Positions 55,753-63,332 of a DNA stretch of 64,000 nt are shown here, piece after piece. A program made the position numbers and the translations under genes. The first letter of the stretch is position 1. Each line of letters opens with the position of its first letter. The stretch lies in assembly GCA_024400295.1 (NCBI GenBank), contig JAKSNA010000001.1:1-64000 (forward strand). The letters run 5' to 3'. The notes below the pieces were generated by a model, which did not search any database, was not told the DNA's origin, and saw nothing but the letters and a program-made list of their open reading frames with translations. This DNA is from Bacteroidales bacterium. Lineage in GTDB: Bacteria; Bacteroidota; Bacteroidia; Bacteroidales; F082.

Positions 55753-57339
55753 CTAATATTTCTTATATTTCACGCATGTGCCGTCCCATGTCTCCCAACT
55801 GGATTCATTAATACGAACAGAACTATCGTAGCCTCTTGATTCCCAGTCAGTACGTATCCGACGCATTGAGGACTGAATATCCCTACGCCTGCTATCCGAA
55901 TAATAATCCCATCCGGTATTCATGCTAATCAACATTTTGACATAATCATCATATACTTTTTTCAACTGCCTCCATTGTATCATATCAGCCGTTGAAGGTA
56001 TATTCTTTTTATCCTTAACAGAGGTTTCGCTGTGACCAGCCTTGCTCTTTTGTGGCATCCCTGAAGACACGACACCCTGTTGCTCACATTTCTGGACGAA
56101 TTTGTCTTCACGTGCTTTGTTTTTTAACGCTTTTATGTCCTGAGTAAGTGACGCCGTTAAGGAAATCAATTCTTTGACAGACGACCTTAATTGTTGACTG
56201 GCTTCCATGTTTTTCAGGTAGATATTAGCCATATAGTAGCCCTCGCTTGCGGCAGTGTTATAATATTTAGCAGCCATTTCATAGTCCACACCACATATTT
56301 TCCCAAAGTTATATTGGTAATAACGGCCTTTTTCAGCTATCAGAGGAGGGTATCCGAGTCCGCAAGCCCTTTCAACATAAGGATATGCTTCTTTAAATCC
56401 TTCGGCAGATACCAACATGCCTCCCATGGTGAGATGGCTATACTGACATGCCATTGCCTGAAGATGAAACGCAGGAGGGTAATCGGCTGCCAACAGTGGT
56501 TCAATCATCTTCTTAACCGTATCGCAACGTTCCTCCATGGTCTTGCTGCTTGGGATTTTGCCGGTAAGGAGGAAATTTCCGTACTCATACACGGCAGGGA
56601 AAAAGTTACGTTGCGCAGCTGCACGTATATAGGCACCGCCGACTGTCGGGTCAGAGTCGGAGTTCGTTTTCATGACTCCTACACGGAACATTTCAAAGGC
56701 TTCCTTATCGAAAGTGCCGTCACTGATAGCATCAACAATATATTTGGCACAATAGATGAATGGGAACATGTCGTTTTGAAGACCACATTCCATGGATATC
56801 GAGGCGTAATCAACAGCACGCACAGGGTCGAAATAGTCGGGGCCTCCATACAGGCTCAAGCTGGCGAGTCCATTATAATAGATTGAGTCCCTCTCCGCGG
56901 CCAATCGTATGTAAGAGTACGCCTTGTCAATGCTGTCCATATAAAGATAGCATGCACCCAGATTATTGTAGGCGTTGTTTTTCTCAAAATCGAACTGTTC
57001 GGGAATGTTGTTGCAGGCTCTTGTATAATAGTAGAATGCCGTGTCAAAATTCTTAACATTACTATTATACATATAATAGTCAGCCAAATAAAGACAACAC
57101 AATCCATCTTCTTCCGGATGCTTTTCTGAAACGGCAATAAGGGCATTCACCGCTTTGGCTTCTTTCTTGTCACTGTTGCAGTTGCGTTGTAGATTTCGAG
57201 ATTTTTTCACAGCCTCCTTTAGTTCTTTGCTGTATAATCCATAAGCCGCCGATCGTGATACCTGCGCCCGAATCGCAGGCGACGAGAACGGCATCGCAAA
57301 CATTGATATCAACAAAATCAAAATCACTTTTTTAGCCAT
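55753..57339 (-). CDS. Secreted Sel1/TPR repeat protein
   Basis: A 528-residue protein, unrecognised beyond its repeats. The signal peptide starts MAKKVILILLISMFAMPFSSP and ends near AIRAQ. TPR/Sel1-like units span about 60-400 (NNLGACYLYMDSIDKAYSYI, VERACGLGYPPLIAEKG, AAKYYNTAASEGYYMANIYL). A coiled coil follows near 400-430 and a polar C-terminal domain with SRRRDIQSSMRRIRTDWESRG. I prefer the ATG at 57339 because it gives a normal signal peptide. The ORF also has an ATG at 57429, which would add a basic 30-residue extension. It ends 34 bases before the lipoprotein gene. Confidence 0.75.
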   Translation of the reverse strand: MAKKVILILLISMFAMPFSSPAIRAQVSRSAAYGLYSKELKEAVKKSRNLQRNCNSDKKEAKAVNALIAVSEKHPEEDGLCCLYLADYYMYNSNVKNFDTAFYYYTRACNNIPEQFDFEKNNAYNNLGACYLYMDSIDKAYSYIRLAAERDSIYYNGLASLSLYGGPDYFDPVRAVDYASISMECGLQNDMFPFIYCAKYIVDAISDGTFDKEAFEMFRVGVMKTNSDSDPTVGGAYIRAAAQRNFFPAVYEYGNFLLTGKIPSSKTMEERCDTVKKMIEPLLAADYPPAFHLQAMACQYSHLTMGGMLVSAEGFKEAYPYVERACGLGYPPLIAEKGRYYQYNFGKICGVDYEMAAKYYNTAASEGYYMANIYLKNMEASQQLRSSVKELISLTASLTQDIKALKNKAREDKFVQKCEQQGVVSSGMPQKSKAGHSETSVKDKKNIPSTADMIQWRQLKKVYDDYVKMLISMNTGWDYYSDSRRRDIQSSMRRIRTDWESRGYDSSVRINESSWETWDGTCVKYKKY

Positions 57340-57452
57340 CGGGGAGGCCTGATTCTGCTTGTGAGGCATAAGCTTCATCTTGATAGTTGTTCCAATTTTC
57401 ATTTTCTTTTTCGCCGTGTTATATTCCATCCGGCCCGTCGGTTTTTAAATTC

Positions 57453-57671
57453 TTATTTGTTGTTATTCATATATTCCGAATACTCCGCAAAGAAATCATA
57501 ATCAAGCACCCTCGAAATCTTCAGCAACAGTCCGGTGTCGATGTACTTCCTCTGGAAAATCTTGTAGATGTTGTCACGGCAACATCCCAACTTGTCAGAA
57601 AACCATTTTACGCTACGCCCCTGCTCATCAAGTTTCTCACGTATTCTCTTACCAATATGAATTCCTTCCAT
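57453..57671 (-). CDS. Small XRE-like HTH DNA-binding protein
   Basis: A 72-residue helix-turn-helix protein (MEGIHIGKRIREKLDEQGRS, then VKWFSDKLGCCRDNIYKIFQ). It ends with the segment DTGLLLKISRVLDYDFFAEY, shared with Bacteroidota XRE-like regulators that begin at this Met. The longer frame would need a TTG start at 57740. It is the first gene of the peptide operon and lies just downstream of its promoter, so it may regulate the operon. Confidence 0.78.
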   Translation of the reverse strand: MEGIHIGKRIREKLDEQGRSVKWFSDKLGCCRDNIYKIFQRKYIDTGLLLKISRVLDYDFFAEYSEYMNNNK

Positions 57672-57768
57672 ATTTGAATCTTTTACCAATAGAGGGCGTG
57701 AAACATCAAAATCTGACAGACTATTTTTATTTTTTCTCAAATCGTAAACTTATTAATTTATCAACTTG

Positions 57769-57800
57769 CAAAGAAAACACAATAAACCATACCAAACAAA
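57769..57800 (-). promoter_or_regulatory. Promoter of the peptide-modification operon
   Basis: On the minus strand a TTTG (57800-57797) lies exactly 20 bases upstream of TTTCTTTG (57776-57769), a one-mismatch fit to TAnnTTTG. The predicted start is near 57762, giving a leader of about 90 bases before the HTH gene. Nothing else was seen in 57672-57951 beyond AT-rich sequence. Confidence 0.6.
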
Positions 57801-57951
57801 AAACAACACTTCCAATGATTATACAAAATACGGAAAATTTTTATACAAACGAGCATCTGCACCTCCCGACATGACAAAGGAAGTGAACGTTTTGCAGAAC
57901 AAATCTGCAATCAGAAAAAGTGTGTTAAATTAACTTGAGACAGTTCTCAAT

Positions 57952-59115
57952 TCAGCCGATGTGGTTTCTCCACAGGCGTCTCCAGAGGTAATGTTCGCCT
58001 ATTCCGTACTGTTCTAACAGGTCGTTGATTTGCTTTGCGACAGCGACTTTATCAACGGGCGCGTCGGTTTTCCTTCCGGCGAGGAGCACGTTTTTCGGAG
58101 TATCTTCCATCTCGATGAACTCCATGACATTAGTCTTGTAGCCGCAATATTCCAGCACGAGGGCGCGGACGGCATCGGTAATCATGACAGCCTGACGTTC
58201 GAGGAAGATGCCGAACCGTGTGATGGCGTCGGTCACGCCAGATTTCTCCATCTCCCGCCTGACTTGCTTGTGGCAGCACGGGGCGCAGATTATCAGTTTC
58301 GCATTGTTGCGCACACCTATCAATATAGCGTCGTCGGTGGCGGTGTCGCAGGCGTGAAGCGCAATGAGGACATCGAGTTTCTCGGGTTTGTAATTCTCTA
58401 TCGAATTTTCCACGAACCTGAAGTCCTTCAAGCCGCATTTCTCAATTATATCGTTGATTTTCAAAACCAAGTCCTGACGGATCTCAACGCCTTCCATCAC
58501 AATCTTCTTATCATATTTCGAGGTGAGATATTCATAAAGTGCGAAAGTGAGATAGCCTTTCCCCGCGCCCATGTCGGCGATGTGAATCTCGTCGCCGAAC
58601 CTCACGTTTTTCATCAAGCCGTCAACGATTTCAACATATTTGCAAATCTGTTTGAACTTGTGCTGCATGTCGGCGAGGACTTTCCCTTCGCGCGTCGTGA
58701 GTCCGAGCAGGAACCACCACGGCTTCATCGGGTTGATCAGGCGAGCTTTTTCATGGTCGTGGCTCAGGTCCTGCGTGCGCTGTTCCTTCACCGGTTTGCA
58801 GACCATCGCCGGTTTTCCTTTCTTGCTGACTAATAACGTTATATCTTCTGAAATGGTGAAAAGTGACACATTCTGAAAAACTTCGGGAACGAGAGCTTTG
58901 ATTTGTTCCATCGTCTGAGCCGCATCGTAGTTCTTCGTCTCGTCACGGCGTTCGTAGCGGAACACAAACTGGAACATCTTGTTGTTTTTCAGCAAGACAA
59001 GCTTAACATACACATTGCGCAGTTCGTTGCTTTTAACCATAGGCTTCGAGAGGGTCATCTTCACCATCGAGCCGTCCCGAAGCGATGCGTTCAGTTTCTC
59101 GAAAAAGTTTTCCAT
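57952..59115 (-). CDS. Class I SAM-dependent methyltransferase (Methyltransf_32-like)
   Basis: A 387-residue methyltransferase. An N-terminal domain of about 130 residues is followed by a Rossmann fold with motif I HIADMGAGKGYLTFALYEYL (about residues 180-200) and motif IV-like DVLIALHACDTATDDAI. ICAPCCHKQVRREM is shared with the Methyltransf_32 group (METTL25/RRNAD1-like in eukaryotes). Homologues are often annotated as RNA methyltransferases, but the substrate is unproven. It has its own promoter and is divergent from htpG. Confidence 0.85.
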   Translation of the reverse strand: MENFFEKLNASLRDGSMVKMTLSKPMVKSNELRNVYVKLVLLKNNKMFQFVFRYERRDETKNYDAAQTMEQIKALVPEVFQNVSLFTISEDITLLVSKKGKPAMVCKPVKEQRTQDLSHDHEKARLINPMKPWWFLLGLTTREGKVLADMQHKFKQICKYVEIVDGLMKNVRFGDEIHIADMGAGKGYLTFALYEYLTSKYDKKIVMEGVEIRQDLVLKINDIIEKCGLKDFRFVENSIENYKPEKLDVLIALHACDTATDDAILIGVRNNAKLIICAPCCHKQVRREMEKSGVTDAITRFGIFLERQAVMITDAVRALVLEYCGYKTNVMEFIEMEDTPKNVLLAGRKTDAPVDKVAVAKQINDLLEQYGIGEHYLWRRLWRNHIG

Positions 59116-59124
59116 TACTCAAGT

Positions 59125-59160
59125 GTTATAGGTATTTAGGTAATTAGGAATTTCAGGTTG
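59125..59160. repeat. AGGTAATT-type repeat upstream of the methyltransferase gene
   Basis: Units TTATAGG, TATTTAGG, TAATTAGG and AATTTCAGG, without C except in the last, lie between the methyltransferase start and its promoter. The same words occur at 61198-61350. Confidence 0.6.
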
Positions 59161-59168
59161 CAAAAATA
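59161..59168 (-). promoter_or_regulatory. -7 promoter element for the methyltransferase gene
   Basis: Minus-strand TATTTTTG, 45 bases before the ATG, fits TAnnTTTG. Confidence 0.6.
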
Positions 59169-59186
59169 CGACATTTATCATAACAG

Positions 59187-59236
59187 CGACAATTTGTCAG
59201 TCAGAAAAAATTCCATGTTTTTGGCACAATTTTTGA
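59187..59236 (+). promoter_or_regulatory. Palindrome plus sigma-54-like promoter upstream of htpG
   Basis: CGACA-ATT-TGTCA (59187-59199), one mismatch from a perfect inverted repeat, is followed by TTGGCAC (221-227) and TTGAA (233-237). The GG to G spacing is 12 bases. TTGGCAC matches the sigma-54 -24 element perfectly; the -12 GC reads GA. The same combination lies upstream of grpE. The palindrome-to-GG distances differ by 10 bases (24 versus 14), about one helical turn. Confidence 0.55.
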
Positions 59237-59289
59237 ATGCCGTGCAACAAATTTTTCAAAAAGTAGTTTAAATCAAAAAAATAAATATC

Positions 59290-61197
59290 ATGCAAACAGG
59301 ATCAATTGGAGTAAAAACCGAGAACATTTTTCCGGTAATCAAAAAATTCTTATATTCTGAAAATGAGATATTTCTGCGTGAGATAATCAGCAACGCAGTC
59401 GATGCCACAAGCAAGTTGAAGACTCTCGCCTCTGCCGGCGAATTTACCGGCGACCTCGGCGACCTGACGATTCACGTGGAGGTTGACAAGAAGAAAAAGA
59501 CCATCACCGTGCGCGACAACGGCATCGGCATGACAGAGGAGGAAGTCGATAAATACATCAACCAGATCGCTTTCTCTGGCGCGACGGAGTTCGTCGAGAA
59601 ATTCAAGACAAACAGCGAAGCGGAGTCGGCAAACATCATCGGACATTTCGGCCTCGGATTCTACTCTGCGTTCATGGTCTCGTCTAAAGTCTCGCTGATC
59701 ACCAAGTCATACAAGCAGGCCGCCGACGAGAAAGGTGTCATTTGGGAATGCGACGGCTCGCCGGAATATACGATGAATCCTATAATGAAAGGCAACCGCG
59801 GAACCGACGTAATTCTTTATGTATCAGACGACTGCGCCGATTTCCTCGAAGAAGGCAAGATCCGTGAGCTTCTGAACAAATACTGCAAGTTCATGTCAAC
59901 ACCGATACAGTTCGGGACCAAGAAAGTGCAGGAACCGATTGAAGGCGAGACCGACAAAGACGGCAAGCAGAAGACCAAGGAGGTGGAGAAACCGTGGATC
60001 ATCAACGAGGTAGCGCCACTCTGGAAGAAGTCACCAAGCTCAATCGAAGACAAGGAATACGATGATTTCTATCACACGCTGTACCCGATGAACTTCACCG
60101 AGCCGCTGTTCCACATCCACCTTAACGTCGATTATCCGTTTAACCTCACGGGCATCCTATACTTCCCGAAAATCAGCAACAAATACGAGTTCCAGCGCAA
60201 CAAGATCCAGCTTTACTGCAACGAGGTCTTCGTAACTGATTCAGTTGAAGGCATTTTGCCCGACTTCCTGAGCCTGCTCCACGGCGTCATCGACTCGCCA
60301 GACATCCCGCTGAACGTCAGCCGTTCATTCCTGCAGAACGACCAGAACGTGAAGAAGATTTCCGGCTACATCACCAAAAAAGTGGCGGAGAAACTTGAGG
60401 AACTCTTCAAGAAAGACCGCGAAGACTACGAGAAGAAATGGGACGACATCAAGATTTTCATCACCTACGGAATGATCACCGATCCGAAATTCTTCGAGAG
60501 AGCCGAGAAGTTCATGCTTTTCAAAGACACCGACGGAAAGCATTACACCATTGAAGAATACAAGAAACTCATTGAGGAGACGCAGAAGAACAAAGACGGC
60601 AACGTCGTCTATCTGTACGCCACCAATCAGGACGAACAATACACCAACATCGAGAACGCCAAGGCACGCGGCTACAACGTCCTGATGCTCGACGGAATGT
60701 TAGACTCGCACTTCATCAGCAACTTCGAGCAGAAGTTCGAGCATACATCTTTCGCCCGCGTTGACTCCAGCACCATCGACAAACTCATTGAGAAAGAAGA
60801 AGATAAAAAAGAGTCGAAGCTCGATGACAAGCAGAAGGAAGACGTGAAGAAGGCCTTTGAAGACATCATTGACAAGACACACTTCAACGTTGAGTTCAGC
60901 ACGATGGCCGACGACAGCGCACCTGTCGAGATCATACAGAACGAGTGGATGCGCCGTTACAAAGAGATGAACCAGATGGGCGGAATGGCGATGTGGGGCG
61001 ACATGCCCGACAACTACACGCTGATGCTCAACACCAACAATCCGGCAATCGCAACACTGCCAGAAAAGAGCGAAGAAGAGCGCAAAGCCACTGTGAGCCA
61101 GCTTTACGACCTCGCCCGTCTGTCAAAGAATTTATTGAAAGGCAAAGAGTTAAGCGAATTTATCAAAAGAAATTTCAACGAATTATCAGGAATATAA
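59290..61197 (+). CDS. htpG: Molecular chaperone HtpG (Hsp90)
   Basis: HtpG (635 aa). The GHKL ATPase domain has EIISNAVDATSKL (Glu/Asn/Asp), DNGIGMTEEEV and GHFGLGFYSAFMVS. The middle domain contains NVSRSFLQNDQNVKKI. The C-terminal dimerisation domain contains the region about 500-635. It starts at the ATG at 59290 (MQTGSIGVKTENIF). It is preceded by the putative chaperone promoter shared with grpE-dnaJ. Confidence 0.97.
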   Translation: MQTGSIGVKTENIFPVIKKFLYSENEIFLREIISNAVDATSKLKTLASAGEFTGDLGDLTIHVEVDKKKKTITVRDNGIGMTEEEVDKYINQIAFSGATEFVEKFKTNSEAESANIIGHFGLGFYSAFMVSSKVSLITKSYKQAADEKGVIWECDGSPEYTMNPIMKGNRGTDVILYVSDDCADFLEEGKIRELLNKYCKFMSTPIQFGTKKVQEPIEGETDKDGKQKTKEVEKPWIINEVAPLWKKSPSSIEDKEYDDFYHTLYPMNFTEPLFHIHLNVDYPFNLTGILYFPKISNKYEFQRNKIQLYCNEVFVTDSVEGILPDFLSLLHGVIDSPDIPLNVSRSFLQNDQNVKKISGYITKKVAEKLEELFKKDREDYEKKWDDIKIFITYGMITDPKFFERAEKFMLFKDTDGKHYTIEEYKKLIEETQKNKDGNVVYLYATNQDEQYTNIENAKARGYNVLMLDGMLDSHFISNFEQKFEHTSFARVDSSTIDKLIEKEEDKKESKLDDKQKEDVKKAFEDIIDKTHFNVEFSTMADDSAPVEIIQNEWMRRYKEMNQMGGMAMWGDMPDNYTLMLNTNNPAIATLPEKSEEERKATVSQLYDLARLSKNLLKGKELSEFIKRNFNELSGI

Positions 61198-61350
61198 GGA
61201 ATTTTAGGAGTTTCAGGTAATTTAGGTGTTTAAGGAATTTAAGGCACCAAACCCCTTAAACACCTAAATTACCTAATCACCTAATCACCTAATTACCTGA
61301 AACACCTAATTACCTAATTACCTAATTACCTAATCACCTAAACACCTAAA
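61198..61350. repeat. Octamer repeat array with a 21-bp inverted repeat
   Basis: After htpG, AGGAATTT/AGGTAATTT units run to 61250. Then ACCTAATC/ACCTAATT octamers, about ten copies, run to 61350. The junction is a perfect 21-bp inverted repeat (61215-61235 with 61254-61274, 18-base loop). The two halves are complementary versions of the same repeat. The hairpin has no T-run but could act as a transcript-end structure. Confidence 0.85.
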
Positions 61351-61353
61351 GAA

Positions 61354-61947
61354 ATGAACAAGAAAAAAATCATCTGGATTGTAGTAATCGTGGTTGCAGT
61401 ATTGGCAATCTTCGGTTGGATTAAAAACAGTTACAACGGCATGGTCTCTAAGCAGGAGAGCGTCGAGGCGCAATGGGCGCAGGTTGAGAACGTCTATCAG
61501 CGCAGGGCCGACCTCATCCCGAACCTCGTGGCGACAGTGAAAGGCTACGCCGAGCACGAGAGCAGTACCTTGACGGATGTCATCAATGCCCGCGCGAAAG
61601 CCACGGGCATCACTCTCGACCCGACAGACCTTGAACCGGAAGACATCGCGAGGTTCCAGGCGGCTCAGGACGAGCTGTCAGGCGCACTGTCGAGACTCCT
61701 TGTCAGCGTTGAGCAATACCCCGACCTCAAAGCCAACCAGAACTTCCTTGAGCTTCAGTCACAGCTTGAAGGCACGGAGAACAGAATCACCGTCGAGCGT
61801 CAGAAGTTCAACGACAAGGCGAGGGAATACAACCAATATGTGAGGGCGTTCCCGCGCAACATCATCGCCAACATGTTCGACTTTGAGAAGATCGGATATT
61901 TCAAAGCCGCGGCAGGCAGCGAAGTGGCACCAAAAGTGGAGTTCTGA
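61354..61947 (+). CDS. lemA: LemA family protein
   Basis: A 197-residue membrane protein with an N-terminal helix (IIWIVVIVVAVLAIFGWI) and a helical-bundle domain containing SVEAQWAQVENVYQRRADLIPNL and YPDLKANQNFLELQSQLEGTENRI, the LemA signature. Its function is unknown. In Bacteroidota it commonly precedes TPM-domain genes, as here. Its stop overlaps the next start (TGATG). Confidence 0.93.
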   Translation: MNKKKIIWIVVIVVAVLAIFGWIKNSYNGMVSKQESVEAQWAQVENVYQRRADLIPNLVATVKGYAEHESSTLTDVINARAKATGITLDPTDLEPEDIARFQAAQDELSGALSRLLVSVEQYPDLKANQNFLELQSQLEGTENRITVERQKFNDKAREYNQYVRAFPRNIIANMFDFEKIGYFKAAAGSEVAPKVEF

Positions 61948-62393
61948 TGAACGCGAAATCATTTTTCAGCACCGAACAGCAACGGCAGATTGTTGAAGCA
62001 ATCAAGACCGCCGAGTTGAACACAAGCGGCGAGATTCGGGTGCATGTTGAAAACCATTGCAAAGGCGATATTCTTGACCGCAGTGTAGTGGTTTTCAACA
62101 TGTTGAAAATGAAAGAGACAGCAGCCCGCAACGGCGTGCTGATATATCTCGCTGTTGCTGACAGGAAATTCGCGATCATCGGCGACGAAGGCATCAACAG
62201 ACTTGTTGAACATGACTTTTGGAACGACGTGAAAGACGAGATGGCAAGATGTTTCCGCGAAGGTGACTTCACCGGCGGCGTGGTCAACGGTGTCATGCGT
62301 GTCGGCGAGAAATTGAAAGCATTCTTCCCGTACCAAAGCGACGACGTGAACGAGCTGCCCGACGACATCTCGTTCGGAAAGGAGGAAGCATGA
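61947..62393 (+). CDS. TPM-domain protein
   Basis: A 148-residue cytoplasmic TPM-domain protein (FFSTEQQRQIVEAIKTAELN, then TSGEIRVHVE, RNGVLIYLAV and GDEGINRLV). The family includes phosphatase-like proteins of uncertain function. No signal peptide. It overlaps lemA by one base, and the next gene starts 47 bases after its stop. Confidence 0.88.
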   Translation: MNAKSFFSTEQQRQIVEAIKTAELNTSGEIRVHVENHCKGDILDRSVVVFNMLKMKETAARNGVLIYLAVADRKFAIIGDEGINRLVEHDFWNDVKDEMARCFREGDFTGGVVNGVMRVGEKLKAFFPYQSDDVNELPDDISFGKEEA

Positions 62394-62440
62394 ATGAGTT
62401 AAAAGTTAAAAGTAGAAAGTTAAAAGGGCGCGAAGCGACG
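62393..62440. repeat. GTTAAAAG-type repeat before the YgcG-like gene
   Basis: Units GAGTTAAAAG, TTAAAAGTAG and AAAGTTAAAAG followed by GGCGCGAAGCG. They create an apparent N-terminal extension of the next reading frame (residues NELKVKSRKLKGREAT) which I reject. Confidence 0.65.
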
Positions 62441-63241
62441 ATGGCATTTCTTCGTAGGTTTGCCGCCGCAATATTTTTTGTCATCTCATTTTCCGTTTCA
62501 GCGCAGGATATTCCGGCGAGGCCTGTGCCGCCGAGATTAGTCAACGACTTCGCCGATGTGTTGAGTGCCAAACAGGAGCTGCTTCTTGAAAACAAGCTCG
62601 TGCGTTTCAACGACACCACTTCAACGCAGATTTGCGTCGTCACCGTCGATGACTTGGGCGGCACAACTGTTGCCGACTTCGCATATCAGATCGGCGAGAA
62701 ATGGGGTGTCGGGCATAAAGAGAACAACGGAGCCGTCATCCTCATCAAGCCGAAAAAGGGCAACGAGCAGGGCGACGTCACCATTCAGACCGGCTACGGA
62801 CTTGAGCCTTTCGTGACCGATGCCGTTTCAAAACGCATCATCGAGCAGGTGATGATACCATCGTTCAAGGGAAACGACTATTACACGGCCATCGACAAGG
62901 CCACATCGATAATAATGGGTTTGGTGTCGGGTCAGTTCAAGGCGGAAGACCTCGAAGACGGCGACGACGTTGAAGGCATTGTGGTTCTTCTGTTCTCGAT
63001 TTTCTTCATCGTCCTGCTCATAAGCATCTTGGGCAGAGGCAACAATGGAGGGACGATGTCGGGCAAAGGCGACGACCACAACATCTGGAGAACGCTGTTC
63101 TGGCTTAGTATTTTGAACAACGGCAGTCGCAGCAGCGGATGGGGCGGCTTCAGCGGTGGTTCCGGCGGTTATGGCGGCGGAGGCTTCGGAGGGTTCGGCG
63201 GAGGTCACTTCGGCGGAGGCGGCGCAAGCGGCAGCTGGTAA
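62441..63241 (+). CDS. YgcG-like secreted TPM-domain protein
   Basis: A 266-residue protein: signal peptide MAFLRRFAAAIFFVISFSVS ending near SAQ, TPM domain (PRLVNDFADVLSAKQELLLE ... GDVTIQTGYGLEPFVTDAV), one membrane helix (VVLLFSIFFIVLLISIL) and a Gly/Ser-rich C-terminal tail (GGYGGGGFGGFGGGHFGGGG). The start at 62441 is chosen because it gives a signal peptide and lies just after the repeat. It forms the lemA-TPM-YgcG unit. Confidence 0.9.
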   Translation: MAFLRRFAAAIFFVISFSVSAQDIPARPVPPRLVNDFADVLSAKQELLLENKLVRFNDTTSTQICVVTVDDLGGTTVADFAYQIGEKWGVGHKENNGAVILIKPKKGNEQGDVTIQTGYGLEPFVTDAVSKRIIEQVMIPSFKGNDYYTAIDKATSIIMGLVSGQFKAEDLEDGDDVEGIVVLLFSIFFIVLLISILGRGNNGGTMSGKGDDHNIWRTLFWLSILNNGSRSSGWGGFSGGSGGYGGGGFGGFGGGHFGGGGASGSW

Positions 63242-63243
63242 TA

Positions 63244-63300
63244 ATGTGATGGCCTTACGGCTGCCAACACATTTTTCACATTGACCGCAGGCCATCACAT
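63244..63300. other. 12-bp inverted repeat before ftsE
   Basis: ATGTGATGGCCT (63244-63255) and AGGCCATCACAT (63289-63300) form a perfect stem with a 33-base loop. It is followed on the plus strand by A-rich sequence, so it is not a standard terminator. Confidence 0.6.
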
Positions 63301-63310
63301 AAAAAAAATT

Positions 63311-63318
63311 TATCTTTG
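63311..63318 (+). promoter_or_regulatory. -7 promoter element for ftsE
   Basis: TATCTTTG, 14 bases before the ATG at 63333, fits TAnnTTTG. The short leader is typical of this genome. Confidence 0.55.
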
Positions 63319-63332
63319 CAAAAATTTTTATT

